From assembly GCA_947179155.2 (NCBI GenBank), contig OX359269.1, positions 51,142,524 through 51,206,523 on the forward strand: 64,000 nucleotides of DNA, given 5' to 3'. This DNA comes from Hedera helix. Lineage: Eukaryota; Streptophyta; Magnoliopsida; Apiales; Araliaceae. This document shows positions 23,471 to 35,060 of this stretch, one piece after another. Position numbers and translations under genes: made by a program. Below the pieces are notes generated by a model. It made no database searches, was not told the origin of the DNA, and saw only the letters and a program-made list of their open reading frames with translations. Position 1 is the first letter of the stretch, and each line of letters begins with the position of its first letter.

Positions 23471-26400
23471 ACTTACACCAGGGAATCCAAACTCATAGAG
23501 CCCGAAACCAGCAAGAGCAACCAAGGGAACAGCTGAGAGTGGACTCAAAAACCTACGTATACGTAGAGAGAGAAATTATTTTAAAATACACAACAGATAT
23601 ATTAATCAACAACTGTGCTTCAAAAATCAGATTGATTTTAAACAACTGAATGTTACTCAAGCATAACTGGTACAATACAAAAGATATTATCTTAGTTTTG
23701 AAGGTGGCCCTATATAGGATTGTTTCACTTAAAGACGGGCTCAAATAAATCTAGACAGATAAATCAATAGTTGCAAAAAAATCAGTAAGTATGACTAAAA
23801 GTAAGCTTAGTACTTCATACATACAGAGAACCGAAGTCACCTTGCAATGTTACGCCAGAGGCCACTGAAACCTAGGACTATTTGAAGCGTAGAAGCAACA
23901 ATAAGTGCGCCCTGGATTGCCCGCATTATCTTCTTGAATTTCTGAGTAAGCAATAAAAATTTAATCAAATTCATAGAACCAAGTGTTGTCAAGATTACTG
24001 TTGCCTCATGTTTAATCTTTTATTTATATTTCTTTCCTCTTGTTGTGTATGAAAAAATAGTAAATGATACCAGGTCTTTATATTTGTATGTTTCTATGTT
24101 TGACGTATGTTAGTTTTTGTAATACCTCTAAGTTCCCAAGTCCCACATCATGTTAAAGGAGAAACCACCAAGCCTTAGTCCCACATCGTCTAGCTTTTAA
24201 ACCTTTCTCCCTTCCTTAGGCTATAAATAGAATGGCTACCCCTTTGGTTTTCTCATACCAACTTAAGGACCTCCAATTTGAGTAAGGACCTTGTTGGGTG
24301 AGGGTTTTTTATAAAAAGACCTCCTTAGTTAAATTTTTGTCATCGAGGACGTAGGCAATCTACGGAACTCGTAATTTTCGGGAATCGTTCGGCTATTAAA
24401 TTTTGTGTTCAGCAATGTCGAGGTAAGTGACTCTCCGAACTATTTAGTATTTTCGAACTGTATAGTGTAAGTGACTCTCCGAGCTGTTTAGTATTTTCGA
24501 ACTGTATAATGTAAGTGACTTTCCGAGCTATTTAGTATTTTAAAATTATCATTTATAATTATATATGCTTAAGAAATTATTCGGATGCCTAAATGTATTG
24601 TTTCAAAAATTGTTATTCTTTATTTAAGGCTTCCATTTGAATGAAAATGTTACACTTATATTTTGTTAAAAACCCGGATCAAGTATTAAAATAGAATTTG
24701 GATTTAGAAAATGAAATTATATGATTTTGAACTGTGAAATAAGTATAGTTTTGAATATCGAAAATATTGAGAAATTGCTTTTAGAAACCTCAGTCCGACT
24801 ATGTATTGAAACCGTTAGTGTTTACGCTAGTTCCAGAACAATTTAGGACCTACTAAGGCGCACACCATTAGATACCCTTCGGGGGGCGCTCTTCGGGGCG
24901 CGTGCATGATAAGATACCTTAGTAGGGGGCGTATCATTAACATTATCGAACATAAGGGCTGTGTTACAGGGCTGCTGTAACCTTAGTCGTTCTGTGGATT
25001 AAAAGATACATCGAATATATTGAACTTATCGAAATCGTTGATCGAGTATATTGAGCTTATCGAATATATTGAGCTTATCGAAATTTGTCTTTGAATTGTG
25101 TTTTGTAATTTATTGATTTTGGTTTTGAAAGTAAATATTGACTATTGTTATTGAACAAGAAAATGTTATTTCAAAAAGTATATTTATTACCTTATTGAAC
25201 AAAAGGTATTTCGAAAAAGTGTTTTGCAAATAGTATTTAATCCACCTAAATAGTGAAGATTGTTACTTACTGGGCTTCACCGCTCACCCTTACATTAACT
25301 TTTACAGGGTTCATTGTTAAGAGTCGAACAATGTGGATGCTTTTGTGGATGACTGAAGTCCTTTTAGTTATGGCGTTATTAGTATTTTGAATTTGATAAG
25401 ACTTTTATTTAAGGGAGCTGCGTCTCCGAAGTTGTGTTTCGATATTTAGTTCTTGAACTCTTTTGTAAATTTAATAATAAAAGATTGTTGGATTTTTAAG
25501 CCTAGTATCGTTGTGTTGTTTTTGGGCTGCGCTATTAATATTGTTGTCTTGCGGGCTTGCGGCGTGTGGCATTCCGGACATGTAGCGGGTTCGGGGTGTT
25601 ACAGTTTTAGACTGCTCTTTGACATAAGCCCTATTTGAATTTTACAAAAAAATTCTCACACTCTAAAGATGTTGTGCAACAAAAATTGTTTTTATATAAA
25701 CTTCCAAATAATAATAAAAAAAAAAAAAAAAAAAAAAAAGAGGATATGGGGTTGGCACACAAATTCTAAAAGGATACTATATGCTTATCAAAAATGAAAA
25801 GAAAAGAATATCCATTTTATCTGATAAGAATTATCAGTTTGGGCATTAATTAATGCGCCAACCAAACTTTTCAAGAAACATATGGAAGAACAGATTAATT
25901 TCACCAACCGCTACAGGATCTGGGTCGTTCCATCGACCAGACAGAATAATTGATATTGTGGGTGCAACAAAGGTGTACGACCCTCCAATAACAGCAGGTA
26001 ATCTACTCCCAAACAAAGTTTGCAGCAATGTGTTTATCCCAGCAACAAAGAGTAGAGTTTGCACCACTTTTGCTTTCTCCTCCTACAAAAATGGGAGTTT
26101 TGGTTTCAGTAAGATTACAGATCATTTTGCACTTGAAAACAACCATAGTTAAAAGAATTTTAACTAAAAGCTTCATTCATAGGCCTCACATTTCCTCCCC
26201 CCATTTGAGGAACAAGAGCAGTGGGAATAATAACTGTTGTACCCAGCATTACGATGAAATGTTGGAAACCAAGAAGGATAGCCTCAGCTGCATCACAACA
26301 ATCCAAAAATTCAAACAATTAGACAAAACCCGGTGAAGATAAATAAAAGGCACAACTATTTCTGTGGGTTCAAGTTGGTGATGTTCATTTACAAAATCCA

Positions 26401-28154
26401 ATATGTTCAACTTAAAAGATACTAGTAGGTGAATCTGTGAGGCACGGGCTTGAGTATTAGTATGTAAAATTTATCTAAACATTATAATTATAAATTTTAA
26501 AACATAATTTTAAAATTTTAAATTTTAAAATTGATATAATTAATTGTAATTTTTAAATATTAGTACTCACAATTGTAGTGACTAAAGTTAATTGAATCAC
26601 GACATATTTTAATTTTAGAATTTCGTAAATTAATTTTTATTTGAGCGTGGGATTCAATGTTATAGAGATTTGAACTCTTTCCCCCCTTTCCCACTGAATC
26701 CTTTATGATACTCCATAATTTTGTCAAATAGAATGATAATTTACATTATTCAATACTCCATAATTTTGTTAAATAGAATGATAATTTACATTATTTGACG
26801 ACTGCATGCATATAGAGAGAGGGAGAGTTCAATGCATTTTGTTAGGACGCTTTTGTCCCCTAAATTCTAACTAACTAATTAATATTTCCTTTCTTAAGTA
26901 TATTTTTTTCTTTCTCATTTACAGTTCATTATTTGTTTCAAATTACACCCATGTATAATCAATTCGAAAGAATGTACACATTTAAATTATCACCTAATAT
27001 CGGAAAAAGCAATAGATTTTACATCTTTTCGGAGAACAAAAATCAAAAGAATGTTTACACATTTAAATTATGACCTAATATAAAAGCAATGGATTTTACA
27101 TCTCTTGGGAGAATAAATTAATGAATAAATTCATGTACCATCCGAGTCAACTCACCAAATTTTAAAATTTGTGAATGAATGAACTCATGTACCAACTGAG
27201 TCAACTCACCGAGTTTTCAAATTAAAATTTAATTAGATGTCTTGTTTTTATGTATAGGTATTGATTAGAAGTACTTCATAAAACCGGGGCAGTTGTCTCA
27301 GTTGGTTTATGGAAGATCTCGGGGCGAGCCGTAAACACGGACGTCCTGGGTTCGACTACCAGTAGCAGCACAATTAGAAATGGTTAGTTCGGCCACGGGT
27401 CGCACGTTTCAGGGCGAAGCCATGTCTTAGGCGGAGCCTGTGCGCAAAGCCTGACCCAGGATAGGGAGACTTAGTCCGACTGTGGTTCTCCACATTATAA
27501 ATTGGCATTAATGAGATCAAAAATAATTATATACCTTTCCAATTCTCATAGAAGCAAATTAGAGAGGACAATTTACACACAAAAAAATTCTTTTATCTTT
27601 CTGGTTGGGAGAAATACTCCACAGTTTCTTTAAGAACTATACATAGAAATCAATCTACAGTACAAAAAATATTTTAAAATTTGCAAACTTAGTCATTGAG
27701 ATTCATGGTAATTCGGATTAATATTTAGCTATAGATATTACCTTCTTTTTCTCCTTTCAAACAAATTGGAATGATTGAAGTTTTTCTATTTGGAATAGGT
27801 CTAATTCCTATTACTTTGGCTGGATTGAGAACAGAGGATATACGAAACAATGAACCAAAAAAAGGAGAAGAATCAGAATCTAGAGCTTCCCAGCATAACT
27901 TTATACATATGTAATCATGGTACTAACAACAGATTCGGAACAAGTTGCCAAAAGGAATCCAAAACTTCTAATTAATAATAACCAAAAAAAAAAGTTCACA
28001 GAATATACTGAACAGAAGGAAGAAGAAATTAAAACAGAGACTCACGCCATGGGGGAGGACTGGTAATGCAGTAGGAAACATTGGGAAGCTGATCTTTGGG
28101 TGGGTGCGGCGCCGGTTCTTCCGCTTTTGCTGCACCTGCTCCACCTCCTGCCAT
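19985..28154 (-). CDS. NAT6: Nucleobase-ascorbate transporter, NAT6 type (NCS2/NAT family)
   Basis: Membrane transporter of the NCS2/NAT family, which moves purines, uracil or related compounds across the plasma membrane. Fourteen exons (minus strand): 28154-28046, 26287-26190, 26082-25909, 23941-23841, 23552-23477, 23294-23235, 23080-22896, 22247-22151, 21828-21742, 21017-20959, 20852-20761, 20657-20580, 20477-20317 and 20200-19985. They join without a stop to 530 residues, close to Arabidopsis NAT6. Family marks: Q-H in the first membrane helix (residues 45-46) and the NAT signature E-N-A-G-L-L-A-L-T-R (350-359), plus the conserved tail F-Y-S-L-P-F-N-L-N-K-Y-F-P-S-V. Two introns are unusual: the donor after exon 3 is GTTGGT, and the intron after exon 11 starts with GC (GCAAGT) instead of GT. 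Introns host a solo LTR, a SINE, a plastid fragment and a TA microsatellite. Confidence 0.96.
23432..23467. repeat. (TA)n microsatellite
   Basis: About 36 bp of alternating TA in the NAT intron between exons 5 and 6, just inside the exon 5 donor. Confidence 0.9.
24118..25603 (+). mobile_element. Solo LTR (1486 bp) in NAT intron 3
   Basis: The element begins TGTAATACC and ends GGTGTTACA, so the ends are inverted repeats with one mismatch, with TG...CA termini. It is flanked by the 5-bp duplication GTTTT (24113-24117 and 25604-25608), diagnostic of LTR retrotransposon integration. A plant TATA box, GGCTATAAATAGAATGG, lies at about 24220 on the plus strand, and an AATAAA-like signal sits near the 3' end (about 25476). 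No internal retrotransposon region or second LTR is present, so it is a recombined solo LTR. It opposes the host gene's direction. Three copies of a 44-bp unit starting GTAAGTGACT occur at 24423-24550. Confidence 0.92.
27286..27520 (+). mobile_element. tRNA-derived SINE in NAT intron 1
   Basis: The 5' part looks like a tRNA: GGGGCAGTTGTCTCAGTTGG carries an A box (TGTCTCAGTTGG, about 27294) and GGTTCGACTACC at 27349-27360 is a strong pol III B box. A GC-rich, tRNA-unrelated body follows. A cloverleaf cannot be closed, so it is a SINE rather than a tRNA gene. The 3' boundary is approximate and no clear target duplication was found. Confidence 0.72.
27739..27827 (+). pseudogene. petG: Nuclear plastid DNA: petG 5' fragment
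   Basis: From ATG 27771 the translation is M-I-E-V-F-L-F-G-I-G-L-I-P-I-T-L-A-G-L, which is the start of the cytochrome b6f subunit PetG with two codons missing after F-G-I. The 30 bp upstream (ending CAAACAAATTGGA) also resemble the plastid petG leader. Homology stops after the G-L codons. This is a nuclear insertion of plastid DNA (NUPT) inside NAT intron 1, on the opposite strand to NAT, and cannot make PetG. Confidence 0.8.
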
Positions 28155-28960
28155 CACTTTCTCTACCTACCAAGAAAAATACCCCTAAATTTACTGAACG
28201 AAAATCCAAATCTGAAAAAAACTCAGATCCCAAATCTGTCAAAGACCCATTGAAATGATATCAAAACCGAAGAAAGACACGCACTTTTTGAATACCCAGA
28301 AAGCTCAATCACTACTAGTACACCAACCACAAAAAATTTGGTAATGAAACTGTAACTAGAGTGAGTGCGTGTTAAGATATAAGAAAGCGTTGGTACTAAT
28401 TGCAAGAAAACAGTAAGAAAACTACCTGGTAACAATCTTCAAAAGCAAAATCAAGTGGAAATGTAAAAAGTTAATAAATCATAGACCCCAGCTCAATAAA
28501 GTTCATTAAAAGGTTTATAGAGAGAAAAAACTTTAGAAATTGTATTTGCCCAAAAGGCTAGAAAGTAGAAGTAGAAGAAAAAGTGTGAGCAAATGGGAAA
28601 AGATAAGATGATACTACATGAGAAGGAAGCCAACATTCAACATCTCCTTCTCTCTCTATCTTCCTCTCTCCGCAATAAAAACATGAAGAATCTCTCAAGC
28701 AAAGCTTTAAATTAATGATGTACTGCACTTAATACTTTTTCATTCTTGGTTTTACTTTTTTTTACTCTGTTCAAATTACGCTCCTCCGCCAGATATACAC
28801 GCCCTCAACATGAATTATGCTGCTGCCAAGTACGCATCTCTAGACTCTAGCTATATATGCAGGATGAATCCAAACGGTGCCGTTTGGATCTTTCAGAGCA
28901 TTATATCAAGAAAATCTTGCCTTGGCAATGTCACGTCCCAGCGTTTACTTCAGTAAAATA

Positions 28961-29209
28961 CTCCCTCCGTCGGATAAAAGTACATATTAATATTTTAAAT
29001 TAAATATTTATTTATTTTAAATAATTTATTTTTATAATAATTTATTTATAATATTTTTAATAATAATTATCATTTTTATATTTTTTATATATATTTATAG
29101 AATATCACTAGTTATATATAAAAAATTATGTAATTAAATGATAATTTAAATACAAATAATTATATTTTCTTATATCTACAAAAAATCAATTATACCGAAA
29201 CGGAGGGAG
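28961..29209. mobile_element. Stowaway MITE (Tc1/mariner type)
   Basis: CTCCCTCCGTCGG at the left and its reverse partner CGGAGGGAG at the right form the classical Stowaway terminal inverted repeat, flanked by the TA target duplication (28959-28960 and 29210-29211). The 249-bp core is very AT-rich and non-coding. It lies about 800 bp upstream of the NAT start codon. Confidence 0.92.
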
Positions 29210-29427
29210 TAATATTTATGGAAATTTGATATACTTTAATAATAAATGAGTTTCAGGACCTTAACAAAATATTTAGAAAAAATTGTGAAAATAACAGGCG
29301 CCTAGATTAATTAGAGAGAATGCGGCCGCACCTTATATAGTAAAACTTGACAAACTTTTGGTCCTGAAATGACAATGTTACCCCTCAAAAAGTAAAGGTA
29401 GCAAACTCAATAATTATTAAAGGCTTA

Positions 29428-29790
29428 GGGGCTGTTTGATGGCAACTTAATGGGGCTGAATCTGAATTGGTCAGATGGGCTGAATCATTAAGTGCGTTTG
29501 TTTGCACTTAATGGCTGAATCGGTCAGACGCGCCGGCTGAATGGTTAAGGTCAGAAATTGTGGCTGAATGGAGAAAAAAATTAAAAAAAAATAAAAAAAA
29601 TTATATTATGTAATATTAAATAAATTTACAACAACCTTAAATTTTTTCAGAGGGGTAAAATATTAAAAATATGTCATTCAGATCTTTCATATATGTCAAT
29701 TATCAAACAATTTTTTTCATTCAGATTCAGATTCAACTCATTCAGATTCAGATTCAGATTCAGCTCATTCAGTTTTTATCAAACACCCCT
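29428..29790. mobile_element. Tourist-like MITE, copy 1 of an adjacent pair
   Basis: The left end GGGGCTGTTTGAT and inverted right end AGGGGTGTTTGAT match at 11 of 13 bases, flanked by TTA (29425-29427 and 29791-29793). Inside are repeated CTGAATC and ATTCAGATTCAG motifs. The 3-bp TTA duplication fits PIF/Harbinger MITEs. Confidence 0.82.
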
Positions 29791-29805
29791 TTAGTCTTAA
29801 TTTTA

Positions 29806-30151
29806 GGGGTTGTTTGAAAGTTTCTGAATGAGATTGAATGACTGAATAGTTGAATCAATCAGTTATTCAGTGCGTTTGTTTATAACTGAATGGTTGAATC
29901 AGTCAGATTTTTAAGTTGAATAGTTAAGTTCCGGCTGCATAAAGTAAAAAATAAAAATATTAAATAAATTTATAACAACTTTAAAATTTTTTATATAGAT
30001 AAAATAATAAAAATATATTATTCAGATATTTCAGGCATATCACTTATTAAATAATTTTTTTCATTCAATATTCAAAAATTTACTTTATTCAATTCATTTA
30101 AATTACCTAAATATGCAAAAATATTTCATTTAATTTTTATCAAATACCCTC
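29806..30151. mobile_element. Tourist-like MITE, copy 2 of an adjacent pair
   Basis: Begins GGGGTTGTTTGAAAG and ends TCAAATACCCTC, flanked by TTA (29803-29805 and 30152-30154). The internal CTGAATGGTTGAATCAGTCA region matches copy 1 at lower identity. Only 15 bp separate the two elements. A single related left end is also visible near 57610. Confidence 0.78.
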
Positions 30152-30453
30152 TTAATCTGACTAATTGATGATGAATTGTACCCTATTCAGACCATAATAT
30201 TGTTTTTTGTACCGTTCAAAATTTATAAATATGAATGAAAAGAAAAAGAAAGGGAGGAAAAGGACACTGACAAATTCTTTAATTTCTTCCAACATTTTAC
30301 GTTACAGCTCAGTTACAAGTTGCAACACGCAAATATTATGTGTCATGCTCTCTCACTAATTAGCTATTAATAATATTTACGGGATTTTAGTTTTGAGAAT
30401 AAATTTTTATATATGACATTTTTATACGATGCACGGCCTGTTTATTATTTATG

Positions 30454-30455
<2 letters not shown>

Positions 30456-30497
<42 letters not shown>
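30456..30497. repeat. (TA)n microsatellite
   Basis: About 42 bp of alternating TA in the intergenic region. Confidence 0.9.
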
Positions 30498-30500
<3 letters not shown>

Positions 30501-31384
30501 AAAATGTCAATTTGCTTAATTCATTAAGACAATTATAACTCTAATGCTACAAGTTTAATCATTGGATCAGTACCTTCTTCACAACTAACTGGTCACATAA
30601 ATGTTGATAACCTGTGCATTGCATGTCAGGATTAGTGAAAATTGAACACGTAGCCTTTGTACTTCTGTTGTTATTATACACCAGGACTGGTGAGCCTTCC
30701 ATCAATTGATTGTATCATCGTTAAATAATAAGGACAAGATAACATACACACTAATTAAATATAATATTAAATATTATATTTATTTTAATTATTAAAAATT
30801 AATATTTAACATAAATTTTTTGCATCAAATCTTATTTTTTAATAATTAAAATTAATATTGTGTTTTATATTTTTATTGTTCTATTTGTAAATTTACTCAA
30901 ATAACAAATCAATTAATCTCATCTTAATTTAAATATAGTTTACGAATTTGCAGTAAATGTGAAGACAGTTAATAATAGGGTAAAATAAATACTAGTCATT
31001 TACTTTTGAAGATGATAAATGTAAGTTTGTGAATTTTAATACTTGTATCGTCTAAATAAAAATTAGTATCACGTCAATTTTAAATTTAAATTTTTTAAAA
31101 CTTAATCTTAGAACATATAAAATAGTATTTAATATTTATGAATAATAATGAAAATTAAATAATTTAATTTTTCTTGAAATTAAATAGCTAAATATGAATA
31201 TATATTTATCTATTTATAACACAGATAACAAGAAACGGAATAAATAACTTAATTTTCAAAGTTTTACAGTTGTTTGATTTACTGTGGTATGTAACGGTCG
31301 ATGATATCTTTGATAATTGTAATATGTGTTGTTATGCTTGTCAACTATAATTATGTTGTCTGCATGCAACTTTCTTTACTCTTA

Positions 31385-32027
31385 GTGCATCTCTAGTAGG
31401 TCGGCATCTAGCAGATCGTAGATTATATTTAGTCTATGACTCAAATTGAAGCTCCAGTAGGCAGACTAAATTTAGTCTAAGGAATTTTCTGACAAGCAAG
31501 GCAGACTAAATCTAGGAACGGGAGATGATGGACTATATCTTGCTTTGTTTCAAAAGACGAGCGAGAATGAGATATGGGTTTTGCTGCTGCTTCAATTTAC
31601 AGTAATGTTGGATATTTACAATTATTTTACAATTATAATATGCTTTAATTATTTTACAGCAACGGTAATAAAAAAAAATGATTGAAAAATCTATAAATAT
31701 GTACAATTATTCAATTTATTTTACCATCTCTCAATCAACTATTTCAACATTTAGCAATTGTAAGTATATTGTTAATAATAGTTTGTATTTTTATTATATT
31801 TAATTTATGTTTTTTTATTGATAATATATCTCTAATTTATTTTTTAGATGGAATATAGCAATTGTATTTTTTGAATTTAGTAATTATTTTAATATTTTAA
31901 TATTATAGTCCGCGAGATAGTCTGCGGGATAGTCTATCTGCTGGAATGATTGAAGACTAAAGAACATCTGCTAATGTCATATGGACTAAATATAATCAAG
32001 CAGATAGTCCATCTGCTGGAGATGCTC
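31385..32027. mobile_element. 643-bp MITE with GAGCATCTCCAGCAG-type ends
   Basis: The left end GTGCATCTCTAGTAG and the inverted right end GAGCATCTCCAGCAG match at 12 of 15 bases. Direct TTA repeats flank it (31382-31384 and 32028-32030). The core is non-coding and repeats the AGTCTA/TAGACT and GCAGA motifs. The 60206-60625 element and the tiny hairpin at 55923 have similar ends. Confidence 0.78.
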
Positions 32028-32149
32028 TTATGTACCCAAATCACTTCGGATATTATGAAATCGGTCCTATAATTTATTATTTATATATTAGTTAATTAAA
32101 TTATTTTATTAAGCATTTAATATTAAAAATTATTTATAATAATAATAAC

Positions 32150-32366
32150 TATTACTCGTATAGTTAATGCTGCCAGAGATATATATAGTAGAGTCCTTCG
32201 GTGTATGAGTTCTATCCCAAAACTCGACCATGGTGGGAGGTCGGCCAAAACTCGTCCGCATGGCTTAATAAATACATTAATATAACATTTATTTAGTTTT
32301 CTTATAACAATATTAAAGTAAACAACCAAATAAATATACATACCGATTTCAACTCCTTAAATGACT
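32150..32366 (-). pseudogene. En/Spm-like (Transposase_24) remnant, 3' part
   Basis: On the minus strand, in two frames, are C-G-R-V-L-A-D-L-P-P and M-V-E-F-W-D-R-T-H-T-P-K-D-S-T. The second resembles the W-x-x-T-H region of plant Ptta/En/Spm transposase-like proteins. The other half lies at 35811-36069, across the solo LTR, suggesting the LTR split it. Confidence 0.4.
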
Positions 32367-32922
32367 GTGAGTGTGACGCCCCCAAATTTGGTCCCACACA
32401 GTCCAAACTTGAGTCGTCAAAAGACTACAACAAAATTATTACAACAAAGCACAACGTACAACAATACAGTGTATAATAATACACAACTAAGTCTTTACTA
32501 TTATTGCCACACTATTTTACAACACGTGAAGACTATGATAGTTATTCCTCGGACCCTCACTCCATCCCCCGGCTAGACCCCGTTACGTTTTTATCTCCTG
32601 TTGAAAAACAATGGAACAAAAGAAATGGTGAACTCAAATAGCCCAGTAAGAAATATCATGACTAAGATAATAACGAATAAATTATCATTAGCCTTCAACA
32701 GTTGAGTTCTTGATAGAATACAAATAGAGTACAAGGTTTATATCAAAAACTGCAGTTAAATTCTTGAACAATGTTCAGATCAATAATAGCAGCGGAATGA
32801 ACAATCTATTAAAAGAATAATGCAGACTATAATGTCCACTCGCTTCTCTTTTTAGTAAAAATATCATCAACTTTTATCATATGAAATACCATTAGTCATG
32901 ATAATAAAAATTCACAGTTCCT

Positions 32923-33190
32923 GGTCATAATCATGCAAATCAACAGTTCATTTTTGCACTACGGGCCAAAGATATTCAATATAGCACCAGCGGTCATGAT
33001 TATACCAGATTCAACCTTTGGTCATAATCATACCAAACAACAGTTCATCTATGCACTACGGGCCAAAGAGAACTTTCAATATAATACCAACGGTCATGAT
33101 TATACCAGATTCAGCCTTTGGTCATAATCATACCAAACAACAGTTCATCTATGCACTACGGGCCAAAGAGAACTTTCACCACGTGCCATT
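32923..33190 (-). repeat. Tandem repeat, ~97-100-bp unit, in the solo LTR
   Basis: GGTCATAATCAT recurs at 32923, 33020 and 33120, each followed by CAGTTCAT, GCACTACGGGCCAAAG and further shared sequence: about 2.6 copies. Confidence 0.88.
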
Positions 33191-33630
33191 AAAGACACCG
33201 AACAGATGTATCGCCTTTAACCTAGTATATCGCCTTTAACCTATCATCTGTTCAACAATTATATCACATATGTGCCCCCGGCCACAGATATTCACAACAA
33301 CATGGTTCTTGATGATTAGAATAACAACCGTGATATAGATGATGAATCAGAAGAAACAGTATGATCAATAAATATCGAAAGTTTATGACTTTACTTTGTG
33401 CAGATTCAAACAATGTCCAAATTGCCAACATGATGTGGACTAAGATTCAAGAATGATATTTAAGATCCACAGTTCAGAATAACAGTTAAGGTTCAATAGA
33501 AAGGTTCACGTAAAATAGGAAGGTTCAGTTGAAATGATATTAGATGAAGCGCAAACTATTAAAGAATATGTATTCATTTCAGGAAACTTTACCAACAAGA
33601 GACGAGTAAGAAATAAATACGAAGAGTAAT

Positions 33631-33975
33631 TCACCAAACATGCGGTAGTCCGCGTAGTCAGGTTATTCCCACAATTTAATAAGGAATGAATACGAAAGGT
33701 TATTCACCAAACATGCGGTAGTCCGCGTAGTCAGGTTATTCCCACAATTTAATAAGGAATGAATACGAAAGGTTATTCACCAAACATGCGGTAGTCCGCG
33801 TAGTCAGGTTATTCCCACAAATTAATAAGGAATGAATACGAATGGTTATTCACCAACAGACGGTAATCCGCGCCGTAAGGTTATTCCCACAATTTAATAA
33901 GGAATGAATACGAAAGGTTATTCACCAACAGGCGATAATCCGCGCCGTAAGGTTATTCCCACAATTTAATACATG
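33631..33975 (-). repeat. Tandem repeat, ~73-bp unit, five copies, in the solo LTR
   Basis: TCACCAA starts copies at 33631, 33704, 33777, 33850 and 33922, each containing a GCGGTAGTCCGCG-like palindrome and GGTTATTCCCACAA. The last two copies share their own variants (GCGCCGTAAGG), so they duplicated separately. Confidence 0.93.
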
Positions 33976-34043
33976 GAAATAAATGACACATCTTATGAGT
34001 AAGAAAGAAACAATATTATTTTCGAGAATCAAATAATGATAAT

Positions 34044-34290
34044 CCCTTACCATAGTAAGTTTGAATAATGGAAGATGAAAAAGATGGTATCCCTTACTAT
34101 AGTAAGTTTGAACAATAGAATATGAAAGAAGATGATATTCCTTACCGTAGTAAGTTTAAATAATAGAATGTGAAAGAAGATGATATTCCTTACCGTAGTA
34201 AGTTTAAATAATAGAATATGAAAGAAGATGATATTCCTTACCGTAGTAAGTTTAAATAATAGAATATGAAATAAGATGATATTCCTTACC
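34044..34290 (-). repeat. Tandem repeat, ~48-bp unit, six copies, in the solo LTR
   Basis: CCTTAC-type starts recur at about 34045, 34092, 34140, 34188, 34236 and 34284, each followed by a variant of GTAGTAAGTTTAAATAATAG. Confidence 0.92.
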
Positions 34291-34893
34291 TTGATATTGT
34301 GAAACAAGTTTATAGCCGAACAAATCATTCCTTATTTGTAGCAGTAAAGAATCTGACTTTTGAGTCTTCTAGAGTTTTTAAAATCTCTTTATGTTTTTAA
34401 AATAATGTTACTCTCGGAAAGATAGACGACATAGACTCAAGAATCACTCAATTCGGAGTTAATATGAATGAGTTATGAATTTTCAAAACTAAGACTGAAA
34501 ATAGTGACAAAAATCAGAATAGGTTACGGTTTTTAGTATTTTAAGGCATGAAGATGACTTCAGATGACTTTTCTTCCTTCTTCAAAGTTGTAGAGGACAA
34601 AAAACTGAAGAGACAGACTTTTAATTCATTAAATTCTGACAAATAATGAATTTACTATGATTTTTCGAAAGAGTTACTGTACATAAGAAAATTCCACTCG
34701 GGAATTCAAAGAAGAATGCAAAAGATTTCAAAACTAGGAATGACTTAAGAACACTTAGAGAGAACTTACACAAAGAAGTATTTAAAGAGTGGAAGAAAAT
34801 GTATGTAAAAATGTTATGAAAAATTTCTTAAGTTAAGTCCTCTATTTATAGCCAAAAATCTTATCATAACCAAAATTTCATAATTTAATCCAA

Positions 34894-35060
34894 ACCGTTC
34901 ATTTCATATCACCTAACTTTATATTATAAACAAATAACTTTATCAATTTAATTATTCAACAATAATTCACACTTTAATCTATACCATTCATTTCATATCA
35001 CCTAACTTTATATTATAAACAAATAACTTTATCAATTTAATTATTCAACAATAATTCACG
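34894..35060 (-). repeat. 89-bp duplication in the solo LTR
   Basis: CATTTCATATCACCTAACTT and the following 60 bp occur at about 34900 and again at about 34989, almost unchanged. The block lies just upstream of the minus-strand TATA box, in the position of LTR enhancer repeats. Confidence 0.88.

Noticed and set aside
27286..27360. A tRNA gene
   Set aside because: A and B boxes are present, but acceptor and anticodon stems cannot be paired and a SINE body follows.
33018..33239. ORFs within the 32.4-35.8 kb region as a gene
   Set aside because: They are frames through LTR tandem repeats and show no retroelement or host domain.
33631..33975. CRISPR-like array
   Set aside because: Contiguous 73-bp tandem repeats without unique spacers, inside a plant LTR.
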